From: Pseudoduganella umbonata
GTDB lineage: Bacteria > Pseudomonadota > Gammaproteobacteria > Burkholderiales > Burkholderiaceae_D
NCBI RefSeq assembly: GCF_014192225.1
Contig: NZ_JACHXS010000001.1
Location: 956,440-1,020,439, forward strand
Direction of reading: 5' to 3'
Length of the DNA: 64,000 nucleotides
Made by a program: the position numbers and the translations under genes. Shown one piece after another: positions 1-8,690 of this stretch (positions are counted from its first letter, which is position 1; every line of letters starts with the position of its first letter). Below the pieces are notes generated by a model. The model did not search any database, was not told where the DNA came from, and saw only the letters and a program-made list of their open reading frames with translations.

Positions 1-383
1 GCATCGTCGATCGAGTTGCGCTTGAAGCCCTCGAGGAACAGCTCGTAGGTGGCGCCGAGACCGTCGTATGCTTCGTCCACGCTAGCGTCGCCAGTGGCTT
101 CGGAACCTTCCGTCCGCACGACATTGCCAGGCAGCGACTGCTCGTTGTTCGCATCGTAAATCGTGCGCTTCAACGCCGCGGTCGTGCCGGGCATCGCGCC
201 GCGCATGGTTTTCTGGGCGCCGCTGACGACATTGGTCGCGCGGAAGTTGCGGAACGAGTTATCGACCGACAGTGTGTCGATCGCGAACCGGCGCTGTGGC
301 TCGGTGCCGTTCTTGGCGATTTCGGTCAGGATGTGGGGCGGCAGGAAGCAGTGTATGGAATGGCGGTGCGGCGCGGTGGACAT
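1..383 (-). CDS. M4 (thermolysin/protealysin-like) metalloprotease, 5' part only
   Basis: The gene reads leftward and leaves the window, so only about 127 N-terminal residues are visible. After the start the protein reads HSIHCFLPPHILTEIAKNGT, which resembles the short propeptide of protealysin-type M4 proteases, with its conserved PP motif and no secretion signal. The segment near residue 107 (YDGLGATYELF, then RNSIDD) matches the beginning of the M4 catalytic domain. The zinc-binding HEXXH lies beyond the window edge. Protealysin-type enzymes are often followed by an emfourin inhibitor gene, which cannot be checked here. The family call rests on propeptide and domain-start resemblance only. 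Confidence 0.75.
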   Translation of the reverse strand, partial: MSTAPHRHSIHCFLPPHILTEIAKNGTEPQRRFAIDTLSVDNSFRNFRATNVVSGAQKTMRGAMPGTTAALKRTIYDANNEQSLPGNVVRTEGSEATGDASVDEAYDGLGATYELFLEGFKRNSIDD

Positions 384-466
384 GTTGTACTCCGTGATGA
401 AATGGGGTGAAACAAAGCGGATTAGGGCGGCCGGCACGCGAGCGCTCGCCCGCCCGGCCGCGCTTG

Positions 467-536
467 AATCGTCATCGAATAATCGTCATCGAATAATCGT
501 CATCGAATAATCGTCATCGAACAATCGTCATCGAAC
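467..536. repeat. Five tandem copies of a 14-bp unit
   Basis: Five head-to-tail copies of AATCGTCATCGAAT, with the last base changed to C in the final two copies. They lie between the start of the M4 protease gene and the end of the 140-residue hypothetical gene, in non-coding DNA. The array ends 30 bases before that gene's stop codon. It has no spacer structure and is not a CRISPR array. Confidence 0.95.
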
Positions 537-565
537 AGCGCGTGGAACGCAGCGTCGCGGTCCGC

Positions 566-988
566 TTACGTGGCAGCGGTATCTTCCGCGTCCTCGGCGC
601 CATCGTCGTCCTCCTGCCGGAATGCCTTCAGCGCCTTCAGGATCGCCTTGGCATTCCCCGACAGCACGGCACCGCCGAGGGCGATCACGTTCGTGACCAG
701 GCCGATCACATCGCGCACCTTGTCCAGCTTTTCCAGCGTTTTCCCGGCCGACGCAAGCGCCGCCAGCAAGGCGCCGCTCTTCAGGCTGGCATCGGTGACG
801 ACCAGCGCGATGGCCTGGCCGCGCAGCACGTTGGCCAGCGCGTCGAGCTTCTGCTCGCATTCCACGCGAAGCAGATGCTCGTCCTCCGCCGTGAGCGAAT
901 GGGTCACGCGGAACTCAAACAGCTGCGTCGACAGTTTGGTAAAGCGGTCGGCCAGGTCGGCCAGCTCATCCGCGGTCAATTCTTTCAT
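566..988 (-). CDS. Hypothetical helical protein, 140 residues
   Basis: Not recognised. The start has a good ribosome binding site (GGAGG eight bases upstream). The sequence is mostly alpha-helical in character, with an apolar segment at about residues 93-113 (VIGLVTNVIALGGAVLSG) that could be one membrane helix or a buried hairpin, and an acidic tail (EDDDGAEDAEDTAAT). It lies 54 bases downstream of the lipoprotein gene in the same direction, so the two probably share a transcript. No catalytic motif is visible. Confidence 0.7.
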   Translation of the reverse strand: MKELTADELADLADRFTKLSTQLFEFRVTHSLTAEDEHLLRVECEQKLDALANVLRGQAIALVVTDASLKSGALLAALASAGKTLEKLDKVRDVIGLVTNVIALGGAVLSGNAKAILKALKAFRQEDDDGAEDAEDTAAT

Positions 989-1042
989 GCTCGTATCCTC
1001 CGCACATCGATCGGACTACAGCCAACCATTACTTCCGCTGAA

Positions 1043-1873
1043 TTACTTCCGCTGACCCAGCTTCGCCTGCAGGGCCAAGGTGGCTTCGCGGTGCCTGGCC
1101 AGCGCGGCGATCAACGCTTCGTTGGCCGCGGCCAGTTTCTTCACGCGCTCCTGCTCGCCGAGCAGCGTGACGGCATACATGCGCACGGCCAGCGGCTCGG
1201 TTTTCTCGAACCGGGGCAACGCCGCATCCATGGCGATACGGGACCTCTGCTGGTAGGTGTCGATCTGGGGCCGGGTGACCGACGTGGCATACCAGGCCAG
1301 CGCGCCCGTGGTCGCATTGACGGCCTCGCTCTGCTCGAGCAGCTGCGTGATCTCGCCGCGCGCGACCCGTTCGGTAGCAAGCCGGGACACGAGCCTGCCC
1401 AGGGTGATCACCGCCTTCGCCTTGTCCGGCGGCACGATCGGTTCGCCGGAGCGGTCCTTCAGTTCGTCGACGGCCGCATCCAGGCCCTTCAGCTCCGCGG
1501 TATAGCTGGGCAATTTCTCGTCCGCCAGCGCGGCCAGCGTTGCCGAATAACTGTCCAGCAACGTCACCAGGCTGAGGATCCGGGTATTGTCCTGCGCGAG
1601 CGGCGCACAATCCGCGGCCGCGCGCGCCTGCACATCCGCGATCCTGAAGGTGAACGCAGGATCGCGCGTCTGCTCCTGCATCAGGAACTGCGCCTCGCAC
1701 AGCCGGACCGGCGTATCCGCGATCGCGGTAAAGGAAGCGCCCAGCTTGCTGGTGTCGTCGGCATAGGTCTTCACGGCCGAAAAATCCGCGCAGCCGGCAA
1801 TCAGCACGGCAACCGCCATGCCGGCGCCTAGCCGGGTGAACGTCGACAGCGAGGTGCGGCACTGGTTCTTCAC
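1043..1873 (-). CDS. Hypothetical lipoprotein, 276 residues
   Basis: The chosen start is GTG at 1873, preceded by GGGGAGAG with ideal spacing. The longer open frame upstream has no such site. Residues 17-28 form a signal peptide ending in the lipobox LIAGC, so the protein is probably a lipid-anchored envelope protein. The rest is helix-rich, with several stretches that could form coiled coil (for example around ELKGLDAAVDELKDR and near the C-terminus). No enzyme motif was seen. It is followed after 54 bases by the 140-residue hypothetical gene, suggesting that the two products work together in the envelope. Confidence 0.75.
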   Translation of the reverse strand: MKNQCRTSLSTFTRLGAGMAVAVLIAGCADFSAVKTYADDTSKLGASFTAIADTPVRLCEAQFLMQEQTRDPAFTFRIADVQARAAADCAPLAQDNTRILSLVTLLDSYSATLAALADEKLPSYTAELKGLDAAVDELKDRSGEPIVPPDKAKAVITLGRLVSRLATERVARGEITQLLEQSEAVNATTGALAWYATSVTRPQIDTYQQRSRIAMDAALPRFEKTEPLAVRMYAVTLLGEQERVKKLAAANEALIAALARHREATLALQAKLGQRK

Positions 1874-1969
1874 GTTCTGCTCTCCCCGATCGTTGAGATG
1901 ACACGACGTGGCCGGCGCTCCGTCCGGCAGCGGCCCGAAGCCGGGGCGCGCTGGCGGAAAACCGATACC

Positions 1970-1996
1970 TGTCGAATTGTTAATAGCTGTTCGACA
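1970..1996. repeat. Inverted repeat upstream of the lipoprotein gene
   Basis: TGTCGAA and TTCGACA arms of 7 bp flank a 13-base AT-rich centre. The repeat sits about 100 bases before the GTG start of the lipoprotein gene and 83 bases after the stop of the glycoside hydrolase gene. There is no U-tract, so an operator is more likely than a terminator. Confidence 0.4.
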
Positions 1997-2078
1997 CGAT
2001 ATCACCAATATGGCAGTCAGCTCAACCTGGTCGTGGCCGCGCGCGGGTGCCACGCCAGGTGCCCCTTGCAGGAATACG

Positions 2079-4946
2079 CTACCGAGGCGCCGCCGCACCA
2101 CCGGCAGCGGCGGCCGGCGCGCCAAACGTCACGCGGTCCAGGCTCATCAGGCTGTCCTGCGAACTGCCATGGAAACGCAGGAACACGTTGTGCACGCCGG
2201 TGACTTTCCGGATCGGCGTGCTGACCGTGGTCCAGCCCTTGCCGTTTGCGCTGTCCGGCACCACCAGCGAGCCGATCGCGTCGCCGGCCACATCGTCGAG
2301 CACGATCTCGATGCCCGCGCCGGGCACGGCGCCGGACACCGTCGCCGTAAAGCTCGTGGCGCCGCCGGCACCGAAATCGACGCGCGAAAACTGCAGCCAG
2401 TCGAAGTTGTTGATCGATGCAACGTAGGAACGGCCCGTCGTGTCGACTTCGACGGAAGTGCCGGCCGATTTGCCGGCTTTCGACGCCTGCACCGGCTTGT
2501 ATGGATCGATCCTGGCGAGGCTCTTCGAATCGATGGGTGCAGGCCGCGTCGACTTCGCCGGCAATGGCGGCGGCGCATGGCCCGGCGCACCCGTCACCGT
2601 GACCTTCAGGCCTTCCGTACCCACGGTGCCGTTCCAGTCCACCAGCAACTCCTTCGCATAGCCGCTGCCGGCGCGCCTGACATCGTGCCTGCGGCCATTG
2701 ACGGTCACGACAACGTCGCCGCCGAAGTCGTCCGCCAGGTGCAGCGTGCCGACTTCCAGTGGCTCGTCGGGCTTGAACAGCAGTTCCTTGTTCTGGCCTT
2801 CCCGGCCGCTGGTGGTGACGCTGACGGTGCCGTAGCCTTCGGGCGATGCGTACAGCGCGTTCGTCATCCGCCCGTTCATTTCCGGCAGCACGACCGGTGT
2901 CAGCCACAGGGCCTTGCTGCGCGCATCGCGATGGTAGCCGACGATGTCGTAATAGTTGCGCCACAGTGCCGGCATGCTGATGTACTGCTTCTTGCTGCGG
3001 ATTTCCGTGGCCACCGGCACCGGCGTTTTCACCAGCGGCAGGATGTTCAGCGGGTGATTGAACACATGATTGCGGTCCAGGTACTGGCGCTCGTAGGCGT
3101 CCTTCTGCAGGGCCGCCCATTCGTTGGCGCGCCGGCTGTTCAGCAGCAGCCCGCCGTAGTGGGTGACGATGTACGGCGTCCATTCGTCATACGTGCCGTC
3201 GGCATACCCGAGGCCCCGGTAATACGGCTGGTAATAGTCGTTCAGCCTGCCCAGCACGAAGTCCTGGTCGGCCGCCGTCCAGATCTCGCCCAGCTTCATG
3301 GTCAGCGCCAGCCATTGGCCACCGAAGTATCCCTCGCTGTGCTTGCCCAGCTTGAAGCCGGCATCGTTCAGGTAGCGGGCGCGGAACGAGGCGACGACCG
3401 TGTCGTAGGCAGTCTGGTAGCGTGCCGCCAGCGCGTCTTCGCCCCGTTCCGCGGCCAGCCGCGTCATCAGCTTGTACGCCACGGCGGACAGGCTGGCATT
3501 GAACGGGTTTGGATCGCCGCCGGCATCGTAGGAATTCTCGGAGTGATCGAAGGTGTACGGATACTGCTTGCTGCCGTACTGCTCCACCTGGTCGAGGATG
3601 CGCTGGGCGGCCCGTTTCACGTTCGGCCACAGCGCATCGAACCTGGCCCGGTCGCCGGTCGCCTCGTAGGTTTCGTAGGCGGAGATGATGAAACCGGCGT
3701 TCAGGTCCACCCACTTGACGATGTTGCGGTAGTCGGCGTGTTCGGTATCGTCCCAGTCCACCATCACGGAACGCAGCGCGCGGTCGGCGCCGAAGTCCAT
3801 CCTGTTCGTATCGTGGTGGATCTGGCCGCTCTTCATCTGCGTGCGCGCCCAGTAGCGCAGCTCCTCCCACGCGAAGAACGGCAGCAGCTGGCCGACGATC
3901 TGGCGCGCATGCCACATCTGGTCCATCGTGCCGAAACAGGTCCACTGCCCCTCGGCGAATGCCACCCGGCCATCCTTCTTGTACATCGAATTGGTGGCCA
4001 GGTTGACCAGCGTGTTCAGCGTCTGGTTCTTCAGCCAGCCAGGCAGGTTCGACGCGCGCATCCGCTCCACCAGTTCCTCGGCATTGGCTTTCAGGGCGTC
4101 GAAATGCGCCAGGCCGGCGTCGGCCACGGTGGACGAATCGCGATGCTGCCCAAAGTACCACGAACGTTCGGGATCGGAATCCTCGTACCACGCCAGCACG
4201 AAGCGCACGCGCCGGCTTTCCCCCGCAGCCAGCTGCACCTTGATCGCCGTGCTGGCCGGGCCGCCGGCGGCAATGTCCCCGGCCAGGCCGCGTGCCAGGA
4301 AGCCGGCCGGGGCGCCGGCGCTGACCTGTGCCGGCTTGCCGTCCGCCGCAGCGTAGACCGACCAGGGCCTGGAACTGAAGCCCTTGCCGGCGACGGACTG
4401 GACGGCTGCCCGGCCGGCATCGAGCCGCAGCGCCAGCGCAGCCTGCGCAGCGGTCGAGCCTTCGTTGGTCAGGGTGAATTCATAGAATGCATACGGCAGG
4501 CTCATGCGGCCCGGATCGCGCCGGTCGAACGGGGCAAATGCCGTCATGGCGACCGCGATGCCGCCGGTCGACCCGAAGTTGACGCGGTGCAGCGGCCAGA
4601 TCGCATCGTCGTCCGGCCTGCCGGCGGCCTGGCGGGCCTTCAGCGTGTCCACGGCCGCCACCTTGCCGGCGCGCTGCGTGTACAGCGCGAATCCGGCATT
4701 CTTCAGGCGCTCGAAATCGTAGGCATCCGCGGGCGGGCGCAGCATTGCCGCGAAGGTGCCCGTATTGGCATCGAATTTCACCGCCCCGGCACCGAAGCCG
4801 CCCAGCGGCGCGCCGGTGGTGCCGTTGACGGCGTAGCCGGGGATGGTGTCGGGGCGGTTCTCGCGGGCACCTGCCGGGATCGAAACCAGCGGAAGCGAAA
4901 CAAGGACGAAGACGAAGGCACGGGCGGACTGCGTGAATGGCTTCAT
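2079..4946 (-). CDS. GH116-like (GBA2-type) glycoside hydrolase with C-terminal CBM6-like module
   Basis: A secreted protein of 955 residues, predicted to hydrolyse beta-glucosides or glucosyl conjugates. Residues 1-26 look like a Sec signal. The N-terminal part (GTTGAPLGGFGAGAVKFD) and the long helical domain with GQWTCFGTMDQMW, MVDWDDTEHADYRNIVKWVDLNAGF and YADGTYDEWTPYI resemble bacterial relatives of non-lysosomal glucosylceramidase (GH116/DUF608). The last 120 residues (ASINNFDWLQFSRVDFG through HNVFLRFHG) resemble a CBM6 beta-sandwich that binds glycans. The ATG at 4946 was chosen because the signal peptide follows it directly. An upstream in-frame extension of 43 residues lacks export character. 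The exact substrate is not known. Confidence 0.8.
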   Translation of the reverse strand: MKPFTQSARAFVFVLVSLPLVSIPAGARENRPDTIPGYAVNGTTGAPLGGFGAGAVKFDANTGTFAAMLRPPADAYDFERLKNAGFALYTQRAGKVAAVDTLKARQAAGRPDDDAIWPLHRVNFGSTGGIAVAMTAFAPFDRRDPGRMSLPYAFYEFTLTNEGSTAAQAALALRLDAGRAAVQSVAGKGFSSRPWSVYAAADGKPAQVSAGAPAGFLARGLAGDIAAGGPASTAIKVQLAAGESRRVRFVLAWYEDSDPERSWYFGQHRDSSTVADAGLAHFDALKANAEELVERMRASNLPGWLKNQTLNTLVNLATNSMYKKDGRVAFAEGQWTCFGTMDQMWHARQIVGQLLPFFAWEELRYWARTQMKSGQIHHDTNRMDFGADRALRSVMVDWDDTEHADYRNIVKWVDLNAGFIISAYETYEATGDRARFDALWPNVKRAAQRILDQVEQYGSKQYPYTFDHSENSYDAGGDPNPFNASLSAVAYKLMTRLAAERGEDALAARYQTAYDTVVASFRARYLNDAGFKLGKHSEGYFGGQWLALTMKLGEIWTAADQDFVLGRLNDYYQPYYRGLGYADGTYDEWTPYIVTHYGGLLLNSRRANEWAALQKDAYERQYLDRNHVFNHPLNILPLVKTPVPVATEIRSKKQYISMPALWRNYYDIVGYHRDARSKALWLTPVVLPEMNGRMTNALYASPEGYGTVSVTTSGREGQNKELLFKPDEPLEVGTLHLADDFGGDVVVTVNGRRHDVRRAGSGYAKELLVDWNGTVGTEGLKVTVTGAPGHAPPPLPAKSTRPAPIDSKSLARIDPYKPVQASKAGKSAGTSVEVDTTGRSYVASINNFDWLQFSRVDFGAGGATSFTATVSGAVPGAGIEIVLDDVAGDAIGSLVVPDSANGKGWTTVSTPIRKVTGVHNVFLRFHGSSQDSLMSLDRVTFGAPAAAAGGAAAPR

Positions 4947-5084
4947 GGCGATCCCGAAAAAGAGGCGCGCCGGCTTGGCACGCCGCGCAGATTTTCCAAC
5001 GATCGCCGACGGGCGGCAATTACGAAAATCGCCAAAGACGGAAGCGAATTTCGTTGCTTCGCCAATGCCCGGCAAACGCAGGGG

Positions 5085-5717
5085 TCATCCGCCCTGCGGT
5101 CCCATCGATGCCACCAGCGCGTGGTACCAGCGCTCCTTGCGCGTCTTGTGCAGCTGGTACCAGGCACGGATGGTCTCGGGCCGCCACACCTTCAGCATTT
5201 TGAGCACTTCGGCGGAAAACTCCAGCGGGGCCAGGCCGGAAGCGGTCAGCAGGTTATCGCCGCGCACCGCCGGCTCTTGCCGGTACAGCTTCTCGCCCCG
5301 GTAGGACGGGCAGGCCTGCTTCAGGAAACCCAGGTCGTTGCTGGTATGGCGGCGCTGGTCCAGCGCGCCGACGCTGGCCAGGCCGTCGACCGCGCCGCAG
5401 ATCGCCGCCACGTAATGGCCCGCATCGAGCGCGTCGCGCGCGAATTCCAGTACGGGGCGCAGCTCTGGCTGGTCCCAGCGCTCGCTGCCGGGCAGGATCA
5501 GCACGTCGCCCGCTTCCAGCGCCAGGTCGGCCAGCGCCACGTCCGGCACGTGCGTCGTGCCGCCCATGCTGGTGACCGCGGCACCGCTCAGGCCCACGCG
5601 GCGAAAGCTGAACTCCGCCAGCGGGTTGGCAAAGAAGCGGCGGCCGTGCAGCTCCGCCGTCAGGTAGCCGATTTCCCAATCGGCCAGCGTATCGACCACC
5701 ACCAGGTAAGCGTTCAT
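5085..5717 (-). CDS. DJ-1/PfpI family protein (type 1 glutamine amidotransferase-like)
   Basis: A 210-residue cytoplasmic protein of the class I glutamine amidotransferase-like fold. The fold markers are the N-terminal strand NAYLVVVDTLADWE, the loop VLILPGSERWDQP, and the nucleophile-elbow sequence VAAICGAVDGLA, where the Cys would be the reactive residue. The start is supported by GGAGGA just upstream. Members of this family include deglycase-like proteins, chaperones and small-molecule hydratases, and the sequence does not say which applies. It follows the M48 peptidase gene at a distance of 35 bases and is probably cotranscribed with it. Confidence 0.8.
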   Translation of the reverse strand: MNAYLVVVDTLADWEIGYLTAELHGRRFFANPLAEFSFRRVGLSGAAVTSMGGTTHVPDVALADLALEAGDVLILPGSERWDQPELRPVLEFARDALDAGHYVAAICGAVDGLASVGALDQRRHTSNDLGFLKQACPSYRGEKLYRQEPAVRGDNLLTASGLAPLEFSAEVLKMLKVWRPETIRAWYQLHKTRKERWYHALVASMGPQGG

Positions 5718-5752
5718 CTGTCCTCCTCCATGTCGGGCTTGCCAGTATAGCC

Positions 5753-7375
5753 TCAGGCGGCGCGCGGCAGCAGGGCCTCGCGCCACAGCCGCGCCGCCCG
5801 TTGGCCCTTGGTGCGCAGCAGGAAGGCGCAGCCTTCGGCGGTTGCCGCATCGGCCAGCGTACGGTCATGGGCCACGGCCGCCTCCAGGTGGAACAGTCCG
5901 GCATCGCTGCCGTCGGCCAGCAGGATGCAGCCGTAGTGGAAGGCCGCGCGCGGGAACGGGCCGCCCGGCTGCGCCAGCAGGTGGGCCAGCACGTCGCGCG
6001 CCGCGGCCGGCGATTCCCGCTCGGCGCGCAGCAGTGCCAGCTCGTGCAGGCTGGCCAGCGACAGCGCGGCCAGCGGCAGCGCGCCCAGTTCGGCCAGCCG
6101 CGACCGGTCCCGGCTCGCCTCGCGGTGCCGTGCCTGCCATTGCCGCCCGGTGCGCGCCCACCAGGCCTCGTCGAACTCCTGTATCAGCGCGCACAAGGTG
6201 TCGGGCGGCAGCAGCGCGTCGGCCGCCGGGCGGTCCACGGGCCGCGGCAGCGCGGGCCGCTCGCCGATCGCATCGACACGCTCGCGCAGGCAGGGGTGGG
6301 TATCGTGCACGCCGGACCGTTCGGCCAGTGCGGCGGCCAGCGCGGCCGGCTGCGCCCAATGCGCATAGCCGGCCTTCAGTGCCGTCCTCATCGCCGCGAA
6401 CGGCATGAACAGCGGGCGCTCCGCGTCGTCCGCCTGGCGCAGCAGCGTGGGCCAGAACGCGTCCGCGATCCAGCGCGCCTGCAGCGTGTCGCGCACCAGT
6501 CCCTGCGCATTGACGACGCTGCCCGCCACGCCGCTCGCGGTACGGTCGGCATCGTACTCGTTCTGCCGGGCCAGCACGAAGGTATATGCATTGTAGTAAG
6601 GCATCAGGCGGTCCAGTACCGCCGCGATACCGCGGTGGAGCAGGCTGCCGGCGGCCAGCGCGCGCAGGTGGCCGTGCAGCGTGCCGAACACCAGCCGTTG
6701 CCGGTACAGCCACGCGGCGGACTTGCCGTGGTTGCCGCACAGGTGGCCGTATTCGTGGGCCACCGTGGCCGCCATTTCCCTGGCCGGCACGCCAAGCAGG
6801 TACGGCAGGCCCAGCGTCAGGTAATTGGTACTGCCGCCGCTGCGGAACCCGAAGAGGCCGAATATGCCCAGCAGCCCGATCCGTGCGCGCTGTGCGGCCG
6901 CCGCGTTGTAGCGCTCGTCAACCAGTACATGGTCGATACGGGGGCCATCGAGCTTCACGCGGATGCGGTCCAGCATGTCGAACAGGGCCGGCGCTTCGGC
7001 GCGTGTCAGCGGGCGCCCTTCCGGCGATGGCAGGCGGACATACAGCGCGCGCAGCACGATCAGCAGCGCCGCCAGCGGCAGCAGGGCAAGCAATGCGAGC
7101 TTGACCGCCGTCGCGCCGCTGTGCGCGCCAAGCGCATGCCGGATGGCGACCATGGACACGACCAGGAACAGCGCCAGCACGATGGCGATGGCGGCACTGG
7201 CGGCACCGCCGACCAGCATTACGCGCCGGCGGAACGCCGCCGGATCCTCGTGCGCGTCGCGTTCCAGGCGCCGTACCAGGCGCAGGTAGGTATGCCCGTG
7301 CCCCGCCATCCGCGCCGCGTTCGCGACCTGCCCTTCGCTCCCGATCTGCGCGTGCTTGCCATGCTGCGTGTCCAA
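5753..7375 (-). CDS. M48 family membrane metallopeptidase
   Basis: A 540-residue membrane protease. Two apolar helices lie at about residues 55-78 and 90-112, and the zinc site HEYGH is at about 207-211 in VAHEYGHLCGNHGK. A downstream NEYDADRTA segment supplies the likely third ligand (Glu), as in M48 proteins. The C-terminal third is helical and TPR-like (AAFHYGCILLADGSDAGLFHLEAAVAHD). The start chosen is TTG at 7375 because AAAGGAG lies five bases before it. Another TTG twelve codons upstream has no such site. It probably takes part in membrane protein quality control. Confidence 0.85.
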   Translation of the reverse strand: MDTQHGKHAQIGSEGQVANAARMAGHGHTYLRLVRRLERDAHEDPAAFRRRVMLVGGAASAAIAIVLALFLVVSMVAIRHALGAHSGATAVKLALLALLPLAALLIVLRALYVRLPSPEGRPLTRAEAPALFDMLDRIRVKLDGPRIDHVLVDERYNAAAAQRARIGLLGIFGLFGFRSGGSTNYLTLGLPYLLGVPAREMAATVAHEYGHLCGNHGKSAAWLYRQRLVFGTLHGHLRALAAGSLLHRGIAAVLDRLMPYYNAYTFVLARQNEYDADRTASGVAGSVVNAQGLVRDTLQARWIADAFWPTLLRQADDAERPLFMPFAAMRTALKAGYAHWAQPAALAAALAERSGVHDTHPCLRERVDAIGERPALPRPVDRPAADALLPPDTLCALIQEFDEAWWARTGRQWQARHREASRDRSRLAELGALPLAALSLASLHELALLRAERESPAAARDVLAHLLAQPGGPFPRAAFHYGCILLADGSDAGLFHLEAAVAHDRTLADAATAEGCAFLLRTKGQRAARLWREALLPRAA

Positions 7376-7495
7376 CCCGTCTCCTTTGATCGTCGCTGCC
7401 TGATTCGTCAAGCCCGCTACGATAAAAGAAAGTGACCTCTGGAAAACTCTCCAAAGGTCACATTGCCCTACTATATTTGCATGCCGGTGGCGGCG

Positions 7496-8668
7496 TCACC
7501 GCGGCGGCACGTTCTCCAGCACGCTGATCGGCGCGTTGACCAGCTTGCCGTCGACCTTCTTCACTTCGCGGATGTACATGTTCTGCACGATGTCGCGGGT
7601 GGCCGGATCGATGCTGATCGGGCCGCGCGGGCTGTTCCACTTCATGCCCGCCAGCGTCTTGATCGCCGCGTCGCCGGTCACCTTGCCGTCCAGCCTGCGC
7701 ACCGTTTCGGCGATCATGCCCATCGTGTCGTAGGCCGCCACGGTGACGAAGGTGGCCGCCGGGCGCTGCGGGTTGGCCGCCGCATAGGCTTTCAGGAAGG
7801 CGCGGTTGGCATCGTTGTCGAGCGCCGTCGAATAGTTCAGCACCGTCACGGCGCCCAGCGCGCGCTCGCCCAGCGCCGCCAGTGTCGGCGAATCGCTGGT
7901 CATGTCGCCCACGCCCAGGAACTTGATGCCGGCCTTATCCAGCCCCTTGTCCGTGAATGCCTTCAGCAGGGCCGTACCGTCTTCCGCGCCGGGCGCGAAG
8001 AAGAACAGCGCATCGGGCTTCTGGTCCTTGGCGCGCTGCACGAACGGCGAGTAGTCGGGGTTCGCCAGCGGCACGCGCGCCGACCCCACCACCTTGCCGC
8101 CCGCCTCGCTGAACCCTTTGATGAACTTGACCTCCGCATCGGCACCCGTGCTGTAGTCGCTGACCAGCGTATACACCTTGCCGATCTTGCTCTTGCCGGT
8201 CCAGGTGCCGAACGGCTCCGTCATCTGGTGCATCGTCATCGACGTGCGCACCATGTACGGCGACTTGTCGGTGATGCCGGTGGTCACGGCATTCATCACG
8301 ATCATCGGCGTCCTGGCCCGGGTGGCAAGCGGCGCCACCGCCAGCGCGCTCGGCGTCAGCGAGAAGCCGATCAGGAAATCGACCTTCTCGCGGGCGATCA
8401 GCTCCTGCGCGGCGCGCTTCGAATGGTCGGCATTCGAGCCGCCGTCGTCGCGGTAGATGACTTCGATCTTCTTGCCCGCCACCTTGTCGCCATGCTGGTG
8501 CAGGTAGGTACGGATACCGTCCTCGAACGGCTTGCCGATGTTGGCGAAAGGTCCGGTCAGCGCGGCGATCACGCCGATCTTGATGGTGTCCTGGGCCAGC
8601 GCCTGGCCGGCCAGCGGCAGGCAGGCGATGGCAACGGCGATGGTGCGGGTCATCGAGCGAAGTTTCAT
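7496..8668 (-). CDS. LivK-type periplasmic binding protein, likely aromatic acid uptake
   Basis: A 390-residue periplasmic binding protein of the branched-chain amino acid type (Peripla_BP_6), with a signal peptide ending ALAQ at about residue 26 and the family opening IKIGVIAALTGPFANIG. It is the last gene of the ferulate operon, 22 bases after fcs. Related proteins such as CouP of Rhodopseudomonas bind hydroxycinnamates, so ferulate or p-coumarate is the likely ligand by context. No permease or ATPase genes accompany it here, so it must use transporter subunits encoded elsewhere. Confidence 0.85.
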   Translation of the reverse strand: MKLRSMTRTIAVAIACLPLAGQALAQDTIKIGVIAALTGPFANIGKPFEDGIRTYLHQHGDKVAGKKIEVIYRDDGGSNADHSKRAAQELIAREKVDFLIGFSLTPSALAVAPLATRARTPMIVMNAVTTGITDKSPYMVRTSMTMHQMTEPFGTWTGKSKIGKVYTLVSDYSTGADAEVKFIKGFSEAGGKVVGSARVPLANPDYSPFVQRAKDQKPDALFFFAPGAEDGTALLKAFTDKGLDKAGIKFLGVGDMTSDSPTLAALGERALGAVTVLNYSTALDNDANRAFLKAYAAANPQRPAATFVTVAAYDTMGMIAETVRRLDGKVTGDAAIKTLAGMKWNSPRGPISIDPATRDIVQNMYIREVKKVDGKLVNAPISVLENVPPR

Positions 8669-8690
8669 GGTGTCTCCTCCATTGATTTTT

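Noticed and set aside
467-536. Tandem repeats as a CRISPR array
   Set aside because: The units abut without spacers and no cas genes are present.
1908-5750. A 1280-codon open frame on the plus strand opposite the glycoside hydrolase and DJ-1 genes
   Set aside because: It is rich in Arg, Gln, His and Gly with no domain motifs and lies opposite clear genes; such long antisense frames are a by-product of high GC.
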